64,000 nt of DNA from Clavaria fumosa (taxonomy: Eukaryota; Basidiomycota; Agaricomycetes; Agaricales; Clavariaceae). Position 1 is the first letter of the stretch; every line of letters begins with the position of its first letter. Below the pieces are notes generated by a model that was not told the origin of the DNA, made no database searches, and worked only from the letters and a program-made list of their open reading frames with translations. Below, piece after piece: positions 12,179-24,043 of the stretch. The position numbers and the translations under genes are program-made. The stretch covers positions 1,550,001 to 1,614,000 of the forward strand of contig OX637796.1 in the NCBI GenBank assembly GCA_951802425.1, given 5' to 3'.

Positions 12179-12860
12179 TGACGCACATTGGTTTAAGCTT
12201 GAGGCTAGTACGCCCTTTGAGCTTGGAACCATCACGATTGATAGGTCTTGTCTCTCTTGGTGACCACAAGATCGCCAAGACACACTCTACTCTGTTCTAA
12301 CTCACCCTCTGCGCTCCTACAACTCGCACAATCTAAGTATTCTCTATTATTCGTCTTGGTACTGATCTTGGAACCCTACAGGTTCACCCGTCGGTTGGCA
12401 AAGTCATCGCCTTCACTGACACATTTCTCAACACCATCATGACCACCACGATCCTTCCAACATTCTCTATTTCTTTCACCTCGTCTTTTTCCTTCTCTAC
12501 GCTTCATCGGTCGACCTCGCGACCTTCTCAGCATTATCACTTTCTCCCACCTCGTCTATTCCTTTCTTCACGCCTCGTCGGTCGACTTCGCGACCCTCTC
12601 AGTGTCACCCATTTCCCCCCTCCTCGTCAATTACCTCCTTTACGCTTCGTTTACCGACTTCGCGACCTTCCCAATGACGTCTTCCTCCTCTATACTTGTC
12701 TTTCTTCGCTCTTACATCTTCTCAGACATCTTTGCGACCTTCCGGGACCGAGCATTCTTGACTGTGCTCAACAGTTGATTGGTCTTAGCGAGTTTCCAGC
12801 ATAGGTCACCAACAAGTCGATCTCCAACACTACTATCGAGACAGGACAGGCCCTAACATA

Positions 12861-12871
12861 ATATCAAGTCT
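12861..12871 (+). other. Self-priming primer binding site of element A
   Basis: ATATCAAGTCT lies two bases after the LTR end and is the perfect reverse complement of the predicted first 11 nt of the element RNA. No TGG start of a tRNA-complementary primer site is present. This is the arrangement known from Tf1/sushi-type Ty3 elements, whose RNA 5' end folds back to prime reverse transcription. Confidence 0.75.
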
Positions 12872-12914
12872 CCCCCTCGCCCCACCACTCAACACCCGGA
12901 TAACACAAACTATT

Positions 12915-13724
12915 ATGTCTTCTAGTCACACTCCTCCCCAACCAACCACTCATCACTTCCAGACATGCACAGGTAGCCGCATGATCACTCCAATGATCTT
13001 GGAGACTACTCGCGAGCCGCCTACCACCGTACAAGAACGACCCACGTCCGTCGTTCAATCGCAGCCCGAAGAACCTGCCCAAATTGTACCTAGCCACACC
13101 TCGTCACCGCGAGAAGAGGCCGAATCGCTCGTGGAGCAGTTCGGCTACCCGCGCTTCGATTGCCCTCGCCACCGCACCTACCAAATCCTTAACAATACTC
13201 ACTGCCAATACGAGGCCGGAACTCTCGATGAAGAATTAGCGTATCTCATTGAGATGACGAATCTCTACGAGGCATTGGTACAATTAACGGATGGATTTCG
13301 AGCTAACCCGCAGAACCGACTCTACGAGAGTCAACGCCAATATCCAGGCACTACCGACCGAGGAGCCCTGTCTCCCCCCGACCTGGATACCCCCTCGCGA
13401 CCTCCGAGAGTCGCCCAGCCTACAAGAGGACCCCGAGACATGGCCCCACTTTTCCAAGTCACGGCACAATCCCTGCAGAACTTTGCCAACCCTGCCGCGC
13501 TCGACGAGCGACCCGCCATTGTCTCTAGGATCCCTAGGTACACCGCCCCTCGCAGCAGCTGGCCTACGTGGACGCAGCCAACCACTACTCCGAGTAGGGC
13601 GCTCCCTCGCGACCCTATAGGGACTGAAGCAACGCTTCAACCTGCCCCTCACCTCGAGATTCCAGTCGAGCCCTTCCGTATTCCACAACCGGAAGTGCGA
13701 CCAGTACCCCAGATGGAGACGTGA
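12915..13724 (+). CDS. Pre-gag ORF of element A, unknown function
   Basis: 269 residues from an ATG 56 nt after the LTR. The protein is Pro/Thr/Ser-rich at both ends with a central block (about residues 75-135) of predicted helical character. No recognisable domain. It ends at TGA (13722-13724), and the same frame continues into gag. A' has TGA at the identical place (26037-26035), so either the stop is an original boundary or readthrough signal of the family, or the same CGA decayed twice. It is probably the N-terminal part of Gag or a separate Gag-associated product. Confidence 0.6.
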   Translation: MSSSHTPPQPTTHHFQTCTGSRMITPMILETTREPPTTVQERPTSVVQSQPEEPAQIVPSHTSSPREEAESLVEQFGYPRFDCPRHRTYQILNNTHCQYEAGTLDEELAYLIEMTNLYEALVQLTDGFRANPQNRLYESQRQYPGTTDRGALSPPDLDTPSRPPRVAQPTRGPRDMAPLFQVTAQSLQNFANPAALDERPAIVSRIPRYTAPRSSWPTWTQPTTTPSRALPRDPIGTEATLQPAPHLEIPVEPFRIPQPEVRPVPQMET

Positions 13725-14888
13725 CCAGCATCTCACCCTCCGTCACAGGCTGAAGCCCCGCAGGTCCCTCCGGTCCCCCCTATGCCTCCACACCCCGCTG
13801 CCATGCTTTGAGATGAGGCCCCTGGTACCCACCACCACCATTACTATTACCAGGCCCCTCCCTCCGAAGGACCATCGGCCTGAGACGCCTTCACTCGAGA
13901 ATCCAAGCTCGACACCAGACGTCCCGAACCGTTCAATGGTCATGACCGACGCAAGTGGAAACCTTTCGTCATGGAATGCCTAATGACTTTCTTCGCCAAG
14001 CCCGTAACCTTCCAAGGAGATCACGAGAGGGTTACATTTGCCGCCTCTTACCTCACAGACACCGCGCAGAGCCACTACACCTCCCTCCTTCAATTCAATG
14101 CTGAACACCCGGCTCTACATTCCTGGGAAGGATTCATCCGCGAGTTTGGAGGGATGTTTGGAGTGGTCAACACGCAGATTGAAGCTGACCAGAACCTTCG
14201 CTTGTTGCAGATGGGCGAAAACGAACGGTTTTCGAACCACATCATCCGTTTCGAGTCCTTCGCTTTCGAATCCAACTGGAACTCAGCCGCCCTACAATCC
14301 AAACTCTATTGCTCGATGTCCACACGCATCAAAGAGGCCATGAAAGTCATTCCGCGATCTACGACATATCAGGAACTTCGCGATTTAGCCATGCAGATTG
14401 ACCAGAGACACTGGGAATATGAGAGTGAGACTCACCGAACTCAATTCCACGCTAACCCTCCTGCTCCCTGTCCCCCTGTTCAACAAGGTGGAAATCGCCC
14501 CTTGGCTCAACAAGGTGGAAATCGCAACTACCAGACGACGTCGCGACCTTATCCAGCCGCTGGCAATAATCCTACGATGCCCCGACCAGCCGCAGGGAAT
14601 CCTGCAACTTCACCGCGACCCGCTAATCCGCCCTACGTCCCCCTCAGCGATGAGGAACGAGAACGTCGTCGTCAGGGAAATCTTTGTTTGAGATGTGGAA
14701 AACCGGGACATTACAGCATTGCATGCCCCGATCGACGATTAGCCAGACGAGCTGTCTTCACGCTAGAGGAAGGAGAGGAAGAGATCCAGGAAGAGTACGA
14801 AGTTGAGGAAGAGGTAGAAGAGGATGTGGATGACCCGCACGAAGAGTTAAACGAGGAAGCGACTCAGGAGCTTCTGGGGGAACTCTGA
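13725..14888 (+). pseudogene. gag: Gag of Ty3 element A
   Basis: Capsid/nucleocapsid polyprotein in the same frame as the pre-gag ORF. Two in-frame TGA codons (13809-13811 and 13881-13883) interrupt the first 55 codons. At both places A' has CGA (Arg). From 13971 the frame is open for 305 codons: a retrotransposon-gag capsid region starting ECLMTFFAKPVTF, a Pro-rich linker, a zinc knuckle CLRCGKPGHYSIAC (C-X2-C-X4-H-X4-C) near residue 240, and a very acidic tail. The gag stop is at 14886-14888, preceded by a run of five G (14876-14880) at which the ribosome could slip into the -1 pol frame. Confidence 0.85.
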
Positions 14889-16345
14889 GTCGCGACGATC
14901 CAACCCCCATACTCGCGCGGGCCGCGACTAGTTCCTCTTCCCCTCAATTTCCTCGCGACCTTTCTAATACTCCCATTGCTTCCCAGTCTTCCCAATCCTT
15001 CCTCATAAAGACACAAATACCAGATTTCAGCTCGATTCCCTTAAATACTCTTGTTGATTGCGGCACATCAATGAATTTCATCAATTTCACCCTTGCGAAC
15101 TCCCATCCAAACCTCCTAATGCCACTTCCGCAACCTCTACCGCTTCAATACTTCGACGGAAGTTCCTCCAGCTCCAATATAACCCACTTCCTCCACGCTA
15201 ATACAAAATTCCCCGATGATACTATCCAATCCATTAAGTTCCTCGTCACTAAAACTCATCCTCTCACTCCTGTGGTTCTAGCGCTCGATTGGTTGCGAAC
15301 CTGGAACCCTAGGATCGATTGGACCAACCTCACTTTTAGTTTCGGACAGACAGCCCACTCCACGACTATCCCTCTCACTCTTCTGGACGCGAAACCCCCG
15401 AGTAAACCTTCCCCTGACCTCACGAACTCGACACCGAAACCCTCTAAACCCCCGCGAGTTCAATTGGTCAAGGCCACCACGCTTCGTCGATTGGAACAAC
15501 AAGGAGAATTTATAGGTCTCCTATACTTCCAACCCGCGAGCAACCCCTACGATGACGAATCCATACTCGCGAGTTCCGCGACCACTCAACCCCCTCCGAA
15601 ACCCGAAGGAACAGTCCCGCACGAGTATCACGACTTCCTGGACGTCTTTTCTGAAGATCTAGCCCAGGAATTACCTCCGCACCGCGACTACGACCACCGA
15701 ATTGAACTTGAGGAAGGCGAAACACCTCCTCACGGGAAGCTGTACAACATGTCAGAAGTGGAGTTAAAAACGTTGAAAGATTATTTGGACGACATGTTGG
15801 ACAAAGGCTTCATTCGGCTGTCGAAATCCCCCGCAGGTGCACCAGTACTCTTTGCGAAGAAGAAAGATGGAAGCCTTCGCCTCTGCGTCGACTATCGAGG
15901 TCTCAACAAAATCACCTGCAAAAATCGCTACCCCATTCCTCGAATTGAGACCCTCGTCGACCAATTACGCTCGGCCAAAATCTACTCGAAGATCGACCTC
16001 CGTGTTGGGTATAACAACGTGAGGATAGCTGAAGGAGACGAGTGGAAAACTGCGTTCCGCACTCGCTACGGCACGTTCAAATATCTTGTCATGCCGTTTG
16101 GACTCACGAACGCACCCGCGACCTTTCAGCACCTTATGAATGATATCTTTCACGATCTGGTCGATGTCAACATAGTAGTCTACCTCGACGACATCTTAAT
16201 CTATTTGGACAACCTCGAACAGCATCGCGACCATGTCCAAGAGGTCCTACGACGTCTACGCAAGGCAGACTTACATGCGCGACCCGAGAAGTGTGATTTC
16301 CACACCACGACGGTTGAATACCTTGGAGTTATAGTGTCCCCTGAC
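14882..16345 (+). pseudogene. pol: Pol of Ty3 element A, truncated in reverse transcriptase
   Basis: In the -1 frame relative to gag and open from the end of gag. The aspartic protease site reads LVDCGTS around 15050-15070, with Cys where Ser is usual after the catalytic Asp. Reverse transcriptase follows: the LRLCVDYRGLN region, YSKIDLRVGYNNVRI with a catalytic Asp, [14 protein letters not shown], and YLDDILIY with the Asp pair. It ends at VEYLGVIVSPD, where P2 joins. RNase H, integrase and the 3' LTR are missing. Apart from truncation this part shows no stop. A' carries TGA where A has CGA (RRLEQQ). Confidence 0.9.
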
Positions 16346-16486
16346 CAGTAGTACTGAATGAAATAATTAACTAGACACAGCAGTTAGGTATAATTCATAG
16401 TGTACTCTTTGCAGCTACAGCTGGACAAGGAATCCTTATGGTCAGTCAACTTGTCAAGTTAACTTGTCAAAGGTAGTACATGGGGG

Positions 16487-19376
16487 ACTAGTAGACTAGA
16501 TACAGCTGACAGCTGTGGATCTAGTGGACTAGTTACAGCTACTAGGTGTGGACCTGGTGGACTAGTTGCAGGTGCTAGCTATGGGTCTAGTGAACTAGTT
16601 ACAGCTGCTAGCTGTGGGTCCAGTGGACTAGTTACAGCTACCAGTTGTGGATCTAGTGGACTAGGTGCAGCAAGTAGGTGTAGGTCTAGTGGACTAGTTG
16701 CAGCTATTAGCTGTAGATGTAGTGAACTAGTTACAGCTAGTAGCTGTGGACCTAGTGGACTAGTTGCAGCTACTAGCTGTAGATCTAGTGAACTAGTTAC
16801 AGCTATTAGTTGTAGATGTAGTGAACTAGTTGCAGCTAGTAGGTGTAGGTCTAGTGGACTAGTTGCAGCTATTAGCTGTAGATGTAGTGAACTAGTTACA
16901 GCTAGTAGCTGTGGGCCTAGTGGACTAGTTGCAGCTACTAGCCGTGGGCCTAGTGGACTAGTTGCAGCTATTAGTTGTAGATGTAGTGAACTAGTTGCAG
17001 CTAGTAGGTGTAGGTCTAGTAGACTAGTTGCTGCTATTAGCTGTAGATGTAGTGAACTAGTTACAGCTAGTAGCTGTGGACCTAGTGGACTAGTTGCAGC
17101 TACTAGCTGTAGATCTAGTGAACTAGTTGCAGCTAGTAGCTGTAGATGTAGTGAACTAGTTGCAGCTAGTAGGTGTAGGTCTAGTGGACTAGTTGCAGCT
17201 ATTAGCTGTAGATGTAGTAAACTAGTTACAGCTAGTAGCTGTGGGCCTAGTGGACTAGTTGCAGTTGCAGCTACTAGCAGTGGGCCTAGTGGACTAGTTG
17301 CAGCTAGTAGGTGTAGGTCTAGTAGACTAGTTGCAGCTATTAGCTGTAGATGTAGTGAACTAGTTACAGCTAGTAGCTGTGGGCCTAGTGGACTAGTTGC
17401 AGCTACTAGCTGTGGGCCTAGTGGACTAGTTGCAGCTAGTAGCTGTGGGCCTAGTGGACTAGTTACAGCTACTAGCTGTGGGCCTAGTGGACTAGTTGCA
17501 GCTACTAGCTGTAGATCTAGTGAACTAGTTACAGCTATTAGTTGTAGATGTAGTGAACTAGTTGCAGCTGGTAGGTGTAGGTCTAGTGGACTAGTTGCAG
17601 CTAGTAGCTGTGGGCCTAGTGGACTAGTTGCAGCTACTAGCTGTAGATGTAGTGAACTAGTTACAGCTATTAGCTGTAGATGTAGTGAACTAGTTGCAGC
17701 TATTAGCTGTAGATGTAGTGAACTAGTTACAGCTAGTAGCTGTGGACCTAGTGGACTAGTTGCAGCTACTAGCTGTAGATGTAGTGAACTAGTTGCAGCT
17801 ATTAGCTGTAGTTGTAGTGAACTAGTTACAGCTAGTAGCTGTGGACCTAGTGGACTAGTTGCAGCTACTAGCTGTAGATCTAGTGAACTAGTTACAGCTA
17901 TTAGTTGTAGATGTAGTGAACTAGTTGCAGCTAGTAGGTGTAGGGCTAGTGGACTAGTTGCAGCTATTAGCTGTAGACGTAGTGAACTAGTTGCAGCTAG
18001 TAGCTGTGGACCTAGTGGACTAGTTGCAGCTACTAGCTGTAGATCTAGTGAACTAGTTACAGCTATTAGTTGTAGATGTAGTGAACTAGTTGCAGCTAGT
18101 AGGTGTAGGGCTAGTGGACTAGTTGCAGCTACTAGCTGTAGATCTAGTGAACTAGTTACAGCTATTAGTTGTAGATGTAGTGAACTAGTTGCAGCTAGTA
18201 GGTGTAGGTCTAGTGGACTAGTTGCAGCTATTAGCTGTAGATGTAGTGAACTAGTTACAGCTAGTAGCTGTGGGCCTAGTGGACTAGTTGCAGTTGCAGC
18301 TACTAGCAGTGGGCCTAGTGGACTAGTTGCAGCTAGTAGGTGTAGGTCTAGTAGACTAGTTGCAGCTATTAGCTGTAGATGTAGTGAACTAGTTACAGCT
18401 AGTAGCTGTGGGCCTAGTGGACTAGTTACAGCTAGTAGCTGTGGGCCTAGTGGACTAGTTGCAGCTACTAGCTATAGATGTAGTGAACTAGTTACAGCTA
18501 TTAGTTGTAGATGTAGCAAACTAGTTGCAGCTAGTAGGTGTAGGTCTAGTAGACTAGTTGCAGCTAGTAGTTGTGGACCTAGTGGACTAGTGGCAGCTAC
18601 CAGCTGTTGGTCTAGCAGACTAGTTACAGCCATTAGCTGTGGATCTAGTGAACTAGTTACAGCTATTAGTTGTAGATGTAGTGAACTAGTTGCAGCTAGT
18701 AGGTGTAGGTCTAGTGGACTAGTTGCAGCTATTAGCTGTAGATGTAGTGAACTAGTTACAGCTAGTAGCTGTGGGCCTAGTGGACTAGTTGCAGTTGCAG
18801 CTACTAGCAGTGGGCCTAGTGGACTAGTTGCAGCTAGTAGGTGTAGGTCTAGTAGACTAGTTGCAGCTATTAGCTGTAGATGTAGTGAACTAGTTACAGC
18901 TAGTAGCTGTGGGCCTAGTGGACTAGTTACAGCTAGTAGCTGTGGGCCTAGTGGACTAGTTGCAGCTACTAGCTATAGATGTAGTGAACTAGTTACAGCT
19001 ATTAGTTGTAGATGTAGCAAACTAGTTGCAGCTAGTAGGTGTAGGTCTAGTAGACTAGTTGCAGCTAGTAGTTGTGGACCTAGTGGACTAGTGGCAGCTA
19101 CCAGCTGTTGGTCTAGCAGACTAGTTACAGCCATTAGCTGTGGATCTAGTGAACTAGTTACAGCTATTAGTTGTAGATGTAGTGAACTAGTTGCAGCTAG
19201 TAGCTGTGGACCTAGTGGACTAGTTGCACCTACTAGCTGTGGGTCTAGTCAGTTACTAGCTGTAGATCTGGTGAATTAGTTACAGCTACTAGCTGTGGAT
19301 CTAGTGGACTAGTTGCAGCTAGTTGCTGTGGGTTGGTAGACTGGTTACAGCTATTAGCTGTGGATCTAGTCAGTCA
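16487..19376 (+). repeat. 33-bp minisatellite array, left arm of P2
   Basis: About 2.9 kb of 33-bp units with the same variants and the same 501-bp higher-order block as P1. Apart from its first few hundred bases it matches the left array of P1 in order and sequence as far as I compared. Such identity in a fast-changing array implies very recent copying or an assembly duplication. Confidence 0.93.
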
Positions 19377-21012
19377 ATGATGTAGATTCCTTGCAATAAA
19401 CTATTGTAATTACAATAGGTGGCCATTGTGAGAATGACTGAACAAACAATGGCAAACAAAATATGCCAAAAATAAACACAAAACTCGAAATTGAGCAGCC
19501 CTGTGCCTGGTCCCTCAGGTACAGGTTACCAATCAAGCATAGCTGCTTTTGGTAAGCTGCTATGACTGTGGAAAAAATTTTGCATGGCTTGCAAAATATG
19601 ACTTTTTATACACCAAAAAATCGGCAAAAATCAGGAGATTCCAGATCCGGACACCCCACATTTGTATCTGCCTTGGCTCAGTGTCAATTTGCAAAATACA
19701 CAGAAAATATTCATTTTTCTACAGTTCTGCAGTACTCTGGCTTAAAAATGGATAGGAGAGGATACACACACCTACACACACTACCTGTGGACATATGGGG
19801 AGGGTGTGGATTAGTTTAACAACTCACCCACCATCTCTGTCACCTCCCTGGAATCCATTACTAGGAATTAGGGTGTTATTGGCCTGGGAGCATGGCTATT
19901 TGTTATATTGCAAATTCCAGCCATCAGACTACACCTTATGACATCTAATACAATCACACAAAAGCCCATAATATTTGGTGCAGAATTACAGATTCCCCAT
20001 GTCTATTTTCTCAAAATTCTCAAAATCTCTCCCCAGACAGTCCCCTTTGTCAAATCACATATTCCTGTGGTCTGATAGCTGACAAGGTATGTGTGAATAC
20101 ATGTTCAAAGTTTGGTGAAGTTAGGCCAAGTTCTCAGGAAGATAGCCCAGAATGTGTCTTTTAGAGGACAGTCTAAAGTGAGAGCAAAGATGAAGGCAAG
20201 GATAAGGAAGACCTTGACTGTCCTCCAAAAGACTCAATCTGAGCTATCTTCTTGAGAACTTGGCCTAACTTCACCAAACTTTGAACATGTATTCACACAT
20301 ACCTTGTCAGCTATCAGACCACAGGAATATGTGATTTGACAAAGGGGACTGTCTGGGGAGAGATTTTGAGAATTTTGAGAAAATAGACATGGGGAATCTG
20401 TAATTCTGCACCAAATATTATGGGCTTTTGTGTGATTGTATTAGATGTCATAAGGTGTAGTCTGATGGCTGGAATTTGCAATATAACAAATAGCCATGCT
20501 CCCAGGCCAATAACACCCTAATTCCTAGTAATGGATTCCAGGGAGGTGACAGAGATGGTGGGTGAGTTGTTAAACTAATCCACACCCTCCCCATATGTCC
20601 ACAGGTAGTGTGTGTAGGTGTGTGTATCCTCTCCTATCCATTTTTAAGCCAGAGTACTGCAGAACTGTAGAAAAATGAATATTTTCTGTGTATTTTGCAA
20701 ATTGACACTGAGCCAAGGCAGATACAAATGTGGGGTGTCCGGATCTGGAATCTCCTGATTTTTGCCGATTTTTTGGTGTATAAAAAGTCATATTTTGCAA
20801 GCCATGCAAAATTTTTTCCACAGTCATAGCAGCTTATCAAAAGCAGCTATGCTTGATTGGTAACCTGTACCTGAGGGACCAGGCACAGGGCTGCTCAATT
20901 TCGAGTTTTGTGTTTATTTTTGGCATATTTTGTTTGCCATTGTTTGTTCAGTCATTCTCACAATGGCCACCTATTGTAATTACAATAGTTTATTGCAAGG
21001 AATCTACATCAT
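19377..21012. repeat. Central inverted single-copy arms of P2
   Basis: Same sequence as 2704-4339. The arms run 19377-20173 and 20216-21012, with an unpaired loop of about 42 nt at 20174-20215 (purine-rich on the plus strand). Within about 40 bp of the loop the arms carry several mismatches, while further out they are nearly identical. The pattern is expected if arm-to-arm correction fails close to a hairpin loop. Confidence 0.9.
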
Positions 21013-23902
21013 TGACTGACTAGATCCACAGCTAATAGCTGTAACCAGTCTACCAACCCACGGCAACTAGCTGCAACTAGTCCACTAGATCCACAGCTAG
21101 TAGCTGTAACTAATTCACCAGATCTACAGCTAGTAACTGACTAGACCCACAGCTAGTAGGTGCAACTAGTCCACTAGGTCCACAGCTACTAGCTGCAACT
21201 AGTTCACTACATCTACAACTAATAGCTGTAACTAGTTCACTAGATCCACAGCTAATGGCTGTAACTAGTCTGCTAGACCAACAGCTGGTAGCTGCCACTA
21301 GTCCACTAGGTCCACAACTACTAGCTGCAACTAGTCTACTAGACCTACACCTACTAGCTGCAACTAGTTTGCTACATCTACAACTAATAGCTGTAACTAG
21401 TTCACTACATCTATAGCTAGTAGCTGCAACTAGTCCACTAGGCCCACAGCTACTAGCTGTAACTAGTCCACTAGGCCCACAGCTACTAGCTGTAACTAGT
21501 TCACTACATCTACAGCTAATAGCTGCAACTAGTCTACTAGACCTACACCTACTAGCTGCAACTAGTCCACTAGGCCCACTGCTAGTAGCTGCAACTGCAA
21601 CTAGTCCACTAGGCCCACAGCTACTAGCTGTAACTAGTTCACTACATCTACAGCTAATAGCTGCAACTAGTCCACTAGACCTACACCTACTAGCTGCAAC
21701 TAGTTCACTACATCTACAACTAATAGCTGTAACTAGTTCACTAGATCCACAGCTAATGGCTGTAACTAGTCTGCTAGACCAACAGCTGGTAGCTGCCACT
21801 AGTCCACTAGGTCCACAACTACTAGCTGCAACTAGTCTACTAGACCTACACCTACTAGCTGCAACTAGTTTGCTACATCTACAACTAATAGCTGTAACTA
21901 GTTCACTACATCTATAGCTAGTAGCTGCAACTAGTCCACTAGGCCCACAGCTACTAGCTGTAACTAGTCCACTAGGCCCACAGCTACTAGCTGTAACTAG
22001 TTCACTACATCTACAGCTAATAGCTGCAACTAGTCTACTAGACCTACACCTACTAGCTGCAACTAGTCCACTAGGCCCACTGCTAGTAGCTGCAACTGCA
22101 ACTAGTCCACTAGGCCCACAGCTACTAGCTGTAACTAGTTCACTACATCTACAGCTAATAGCTGCAACTAGTCCACTAGACCTACACCTACTAGCTGCAA
22201 CTAGTTCACTACATCTACAACTAATAGCTGTAACTAGTTCACTAGATCTACAGCTAGTAGCTGCAACTAGTCCACTAGCCCTACACCTACTAGCTGCAAC
22301 TAGTTCACTACATCTACAACTAATAGCTGTAACTAGTTCACTAGATCTACAGCTAGTAGCTGCAACTAGTCCACTAGGTCCACAGCTACTAGCTGCAACT
22401 AGTTCACTACGTCTACAGCTAATAGCTGCAACTAGTCCACTAGCCCTACACCTACTAGCTGCAACTAGTTCACTACATCTACAACTAATAGCTGTAACTA
22501 GTTCACTAGATCTACAGCTAGTAGCTGCAACTAGTCCACTAGGTCCACAGCTACTAGCTGTAACTAGTTCACTACAACTACAGCTAATAGCTGCAACTAG
22601 TTCACTACATCTACAGCTAGTAGCTGCAACTAGTCCACTAGGTCCACAGCTACTAGCTGTAACTAGTTCACTACATCTACAGCTAATAGCTGCAACTAGT
22701 TCACTACATCTACAGCTAATAGCTGTAACTAGTTCACTACATCTACAGCTAGTAGCTGCAACTAGTCCACTAGGCCCACAGCTACTAGCTGCAACTAGTC
22801 CACTAGACCTACACCTACCAGCTGCAACTAGTTCACTACATCTACAACTAATAGCTGTAACTAGTTCACTAGATCTACAGCTAGTAGCTGCAACTAGTCC
22901 ACTAGGCCCACAGCTAGTAGCTGTAACTAGTCCACTAGGCCCACAGCTACTAGCTGCAACTAGTCCACTAGGCCCACAGCTAGTAGCTGCAACTAGTCCA
23001 CTAGGCCCACAGCTACTAGCTGTAACTAGTTCACTACATCTACAGCTAATAGCTGCAACTAGTCTACTAGACCTACACCTACTAGCTGCAACTAGTCCAC
23101 TAGGCCCACTGCTAGTAGCTGCAACTGCAACTAGTCCACTAGGCCCACAGCTACTAGCTGTAACTAGTTTACTACATCTACAGCTAATAGCTGCAACTAG
23201 TCCACTAGACCTACACCTACTAGCTGCAACTAGTTCACTACATCTACAGCTACTAGCTGCAACTAGTTCACTAGATCTACAGCTAGTAGCTGCAACTAGT
23301 CCACTAGGTCCACAGCTACTAGCTGTAACTAGTTCACTACATCTACAGCTAATAGCAGCAACTAGTCTACTAGACCTACACCTACTAGCTGCAACTAGTT
23401 CACTACATCTACAACTAATAGCTGCAACTAGTCCACTAGGCCCACGGCTAGTAGCTGCAACTAGTCCACTAGGCCCACAGCTACTAGCTGTAACTAGTTC
23501 ACTACATCTACAGCTAATAGCTGCAACTAGTCCACTAGACCTACACCTACTAGCTGCAACTAGTTCACTACATCTACAACTAATAGCTGTAACTAGTTCA
23601 CTAGATCTACAGCTAGTAGCTGCAACTAGTCCACTAGGTCCACAGCTACTAGCTGTAACTAGTTCACTACATCTACAGCTAATAGCTGCAACTAGTCCAC
23701 TAGACCTACACCTACTTGCTGCACCTAGTCCACTAGATCCACAACTGGTAGCTGTAACTAGTCCACTGGACCCACAGCTAGCAGCTGTAACTAGTTCACT
23801 AGACCCATAGCTAGCACCTGCAACTAGTCCACCAGGTCCACACCTAGTAGCTGTAACTAGTCCACTAGATCCACAGCTGTCAGCTGTATCTAGTCTACTA
23901 GT
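21013..23902 (-). repeat. 33-bp minisatellite array, right arm of P2
   Basis: Mirror image of the left array, including the variant order and the rare 39-bp units (for example the block at 21110-21799 mirrors 18590-19279). This strict symmetry differs from P1, whose right array is independent of its left one. Confidence 0.92.
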
Positions 23903-24043
23903 CCCCCATGTACTACCTTTGACAAGTTAACTTGACAAGTTGACTGACCATAAGGATTCCTTGTCCAGCTGTAGCTGCAAAGAGTACACTATGAATTATA
24001 CCTAACTGCTGTGTCTAGTTAATTATTTCATTCAGTACTACTG

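Larger units (their letters stand above)
10661..12858 (+). repeat. 5' LTR of element A (with nested solo LTR)
   Basis: Starts TGTCAGGACCC and ends GGCCCTAACA. Without the nested X LTR and its duplicated 5 bp it is about 1465 bp, close to the A' LTR (about 1.47 kb after removing B). CpG-rich words such as CGCGACCTT recur. The third copy at 48138-58475 has the same words as CACAACCTT or TGTGACC, showing CpG decay there but not here. Confidence 0.9.
10661..16345 (+). mobile_element. Ty3/Gypsy element A, 5' portion, cut by P2
   Basis: LTR, primer site, pre-gag ORF, gag and the first part of pol in order, ending abruptly in reverse transcriptase where P2 begins. A second copy (A') lies inverted at 24044-36635, and a third LTR of the family is at 48138-58475. 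The copies differ at many positions, so A and A' are separate insertions and not one duplicated segment. Neither A nor A' has its 3' LTR in the window. Confidence 0.9.
16346..24043. mobile_element. Foldback element P2, near-perfect 7.7-kb palindrome
   Basis: Complete from CAGTAGTACTG at 16346 to CAGTACTACTG at 24043. Bases pair across a centre at 20194.5 (positions sum to 40389). The terminal domains, minisatellite arrays and single-copy arms agree wherever I compared them, and differences are confined to a few bases close to the centre. No transposase is encoded. By structure it resembles Drosophila FB and sea-urchin TU foldback elements (long inverted repeats made of short tandem repeats), here in a fungus. 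The flanks belong to two different copies of element A in opposite orientation, and no target duplication is visible. Confidence 0.9.

Noticed and set aside
16346..24043. Assigning P to hAT, Zisupton/KDZ or CACTA superfamily from the CAG ends
   Set aside because: No target duplication can be read at P2, the left end of P1 is missing, and no transposase is present. The terminal bases alone are not sufficient.
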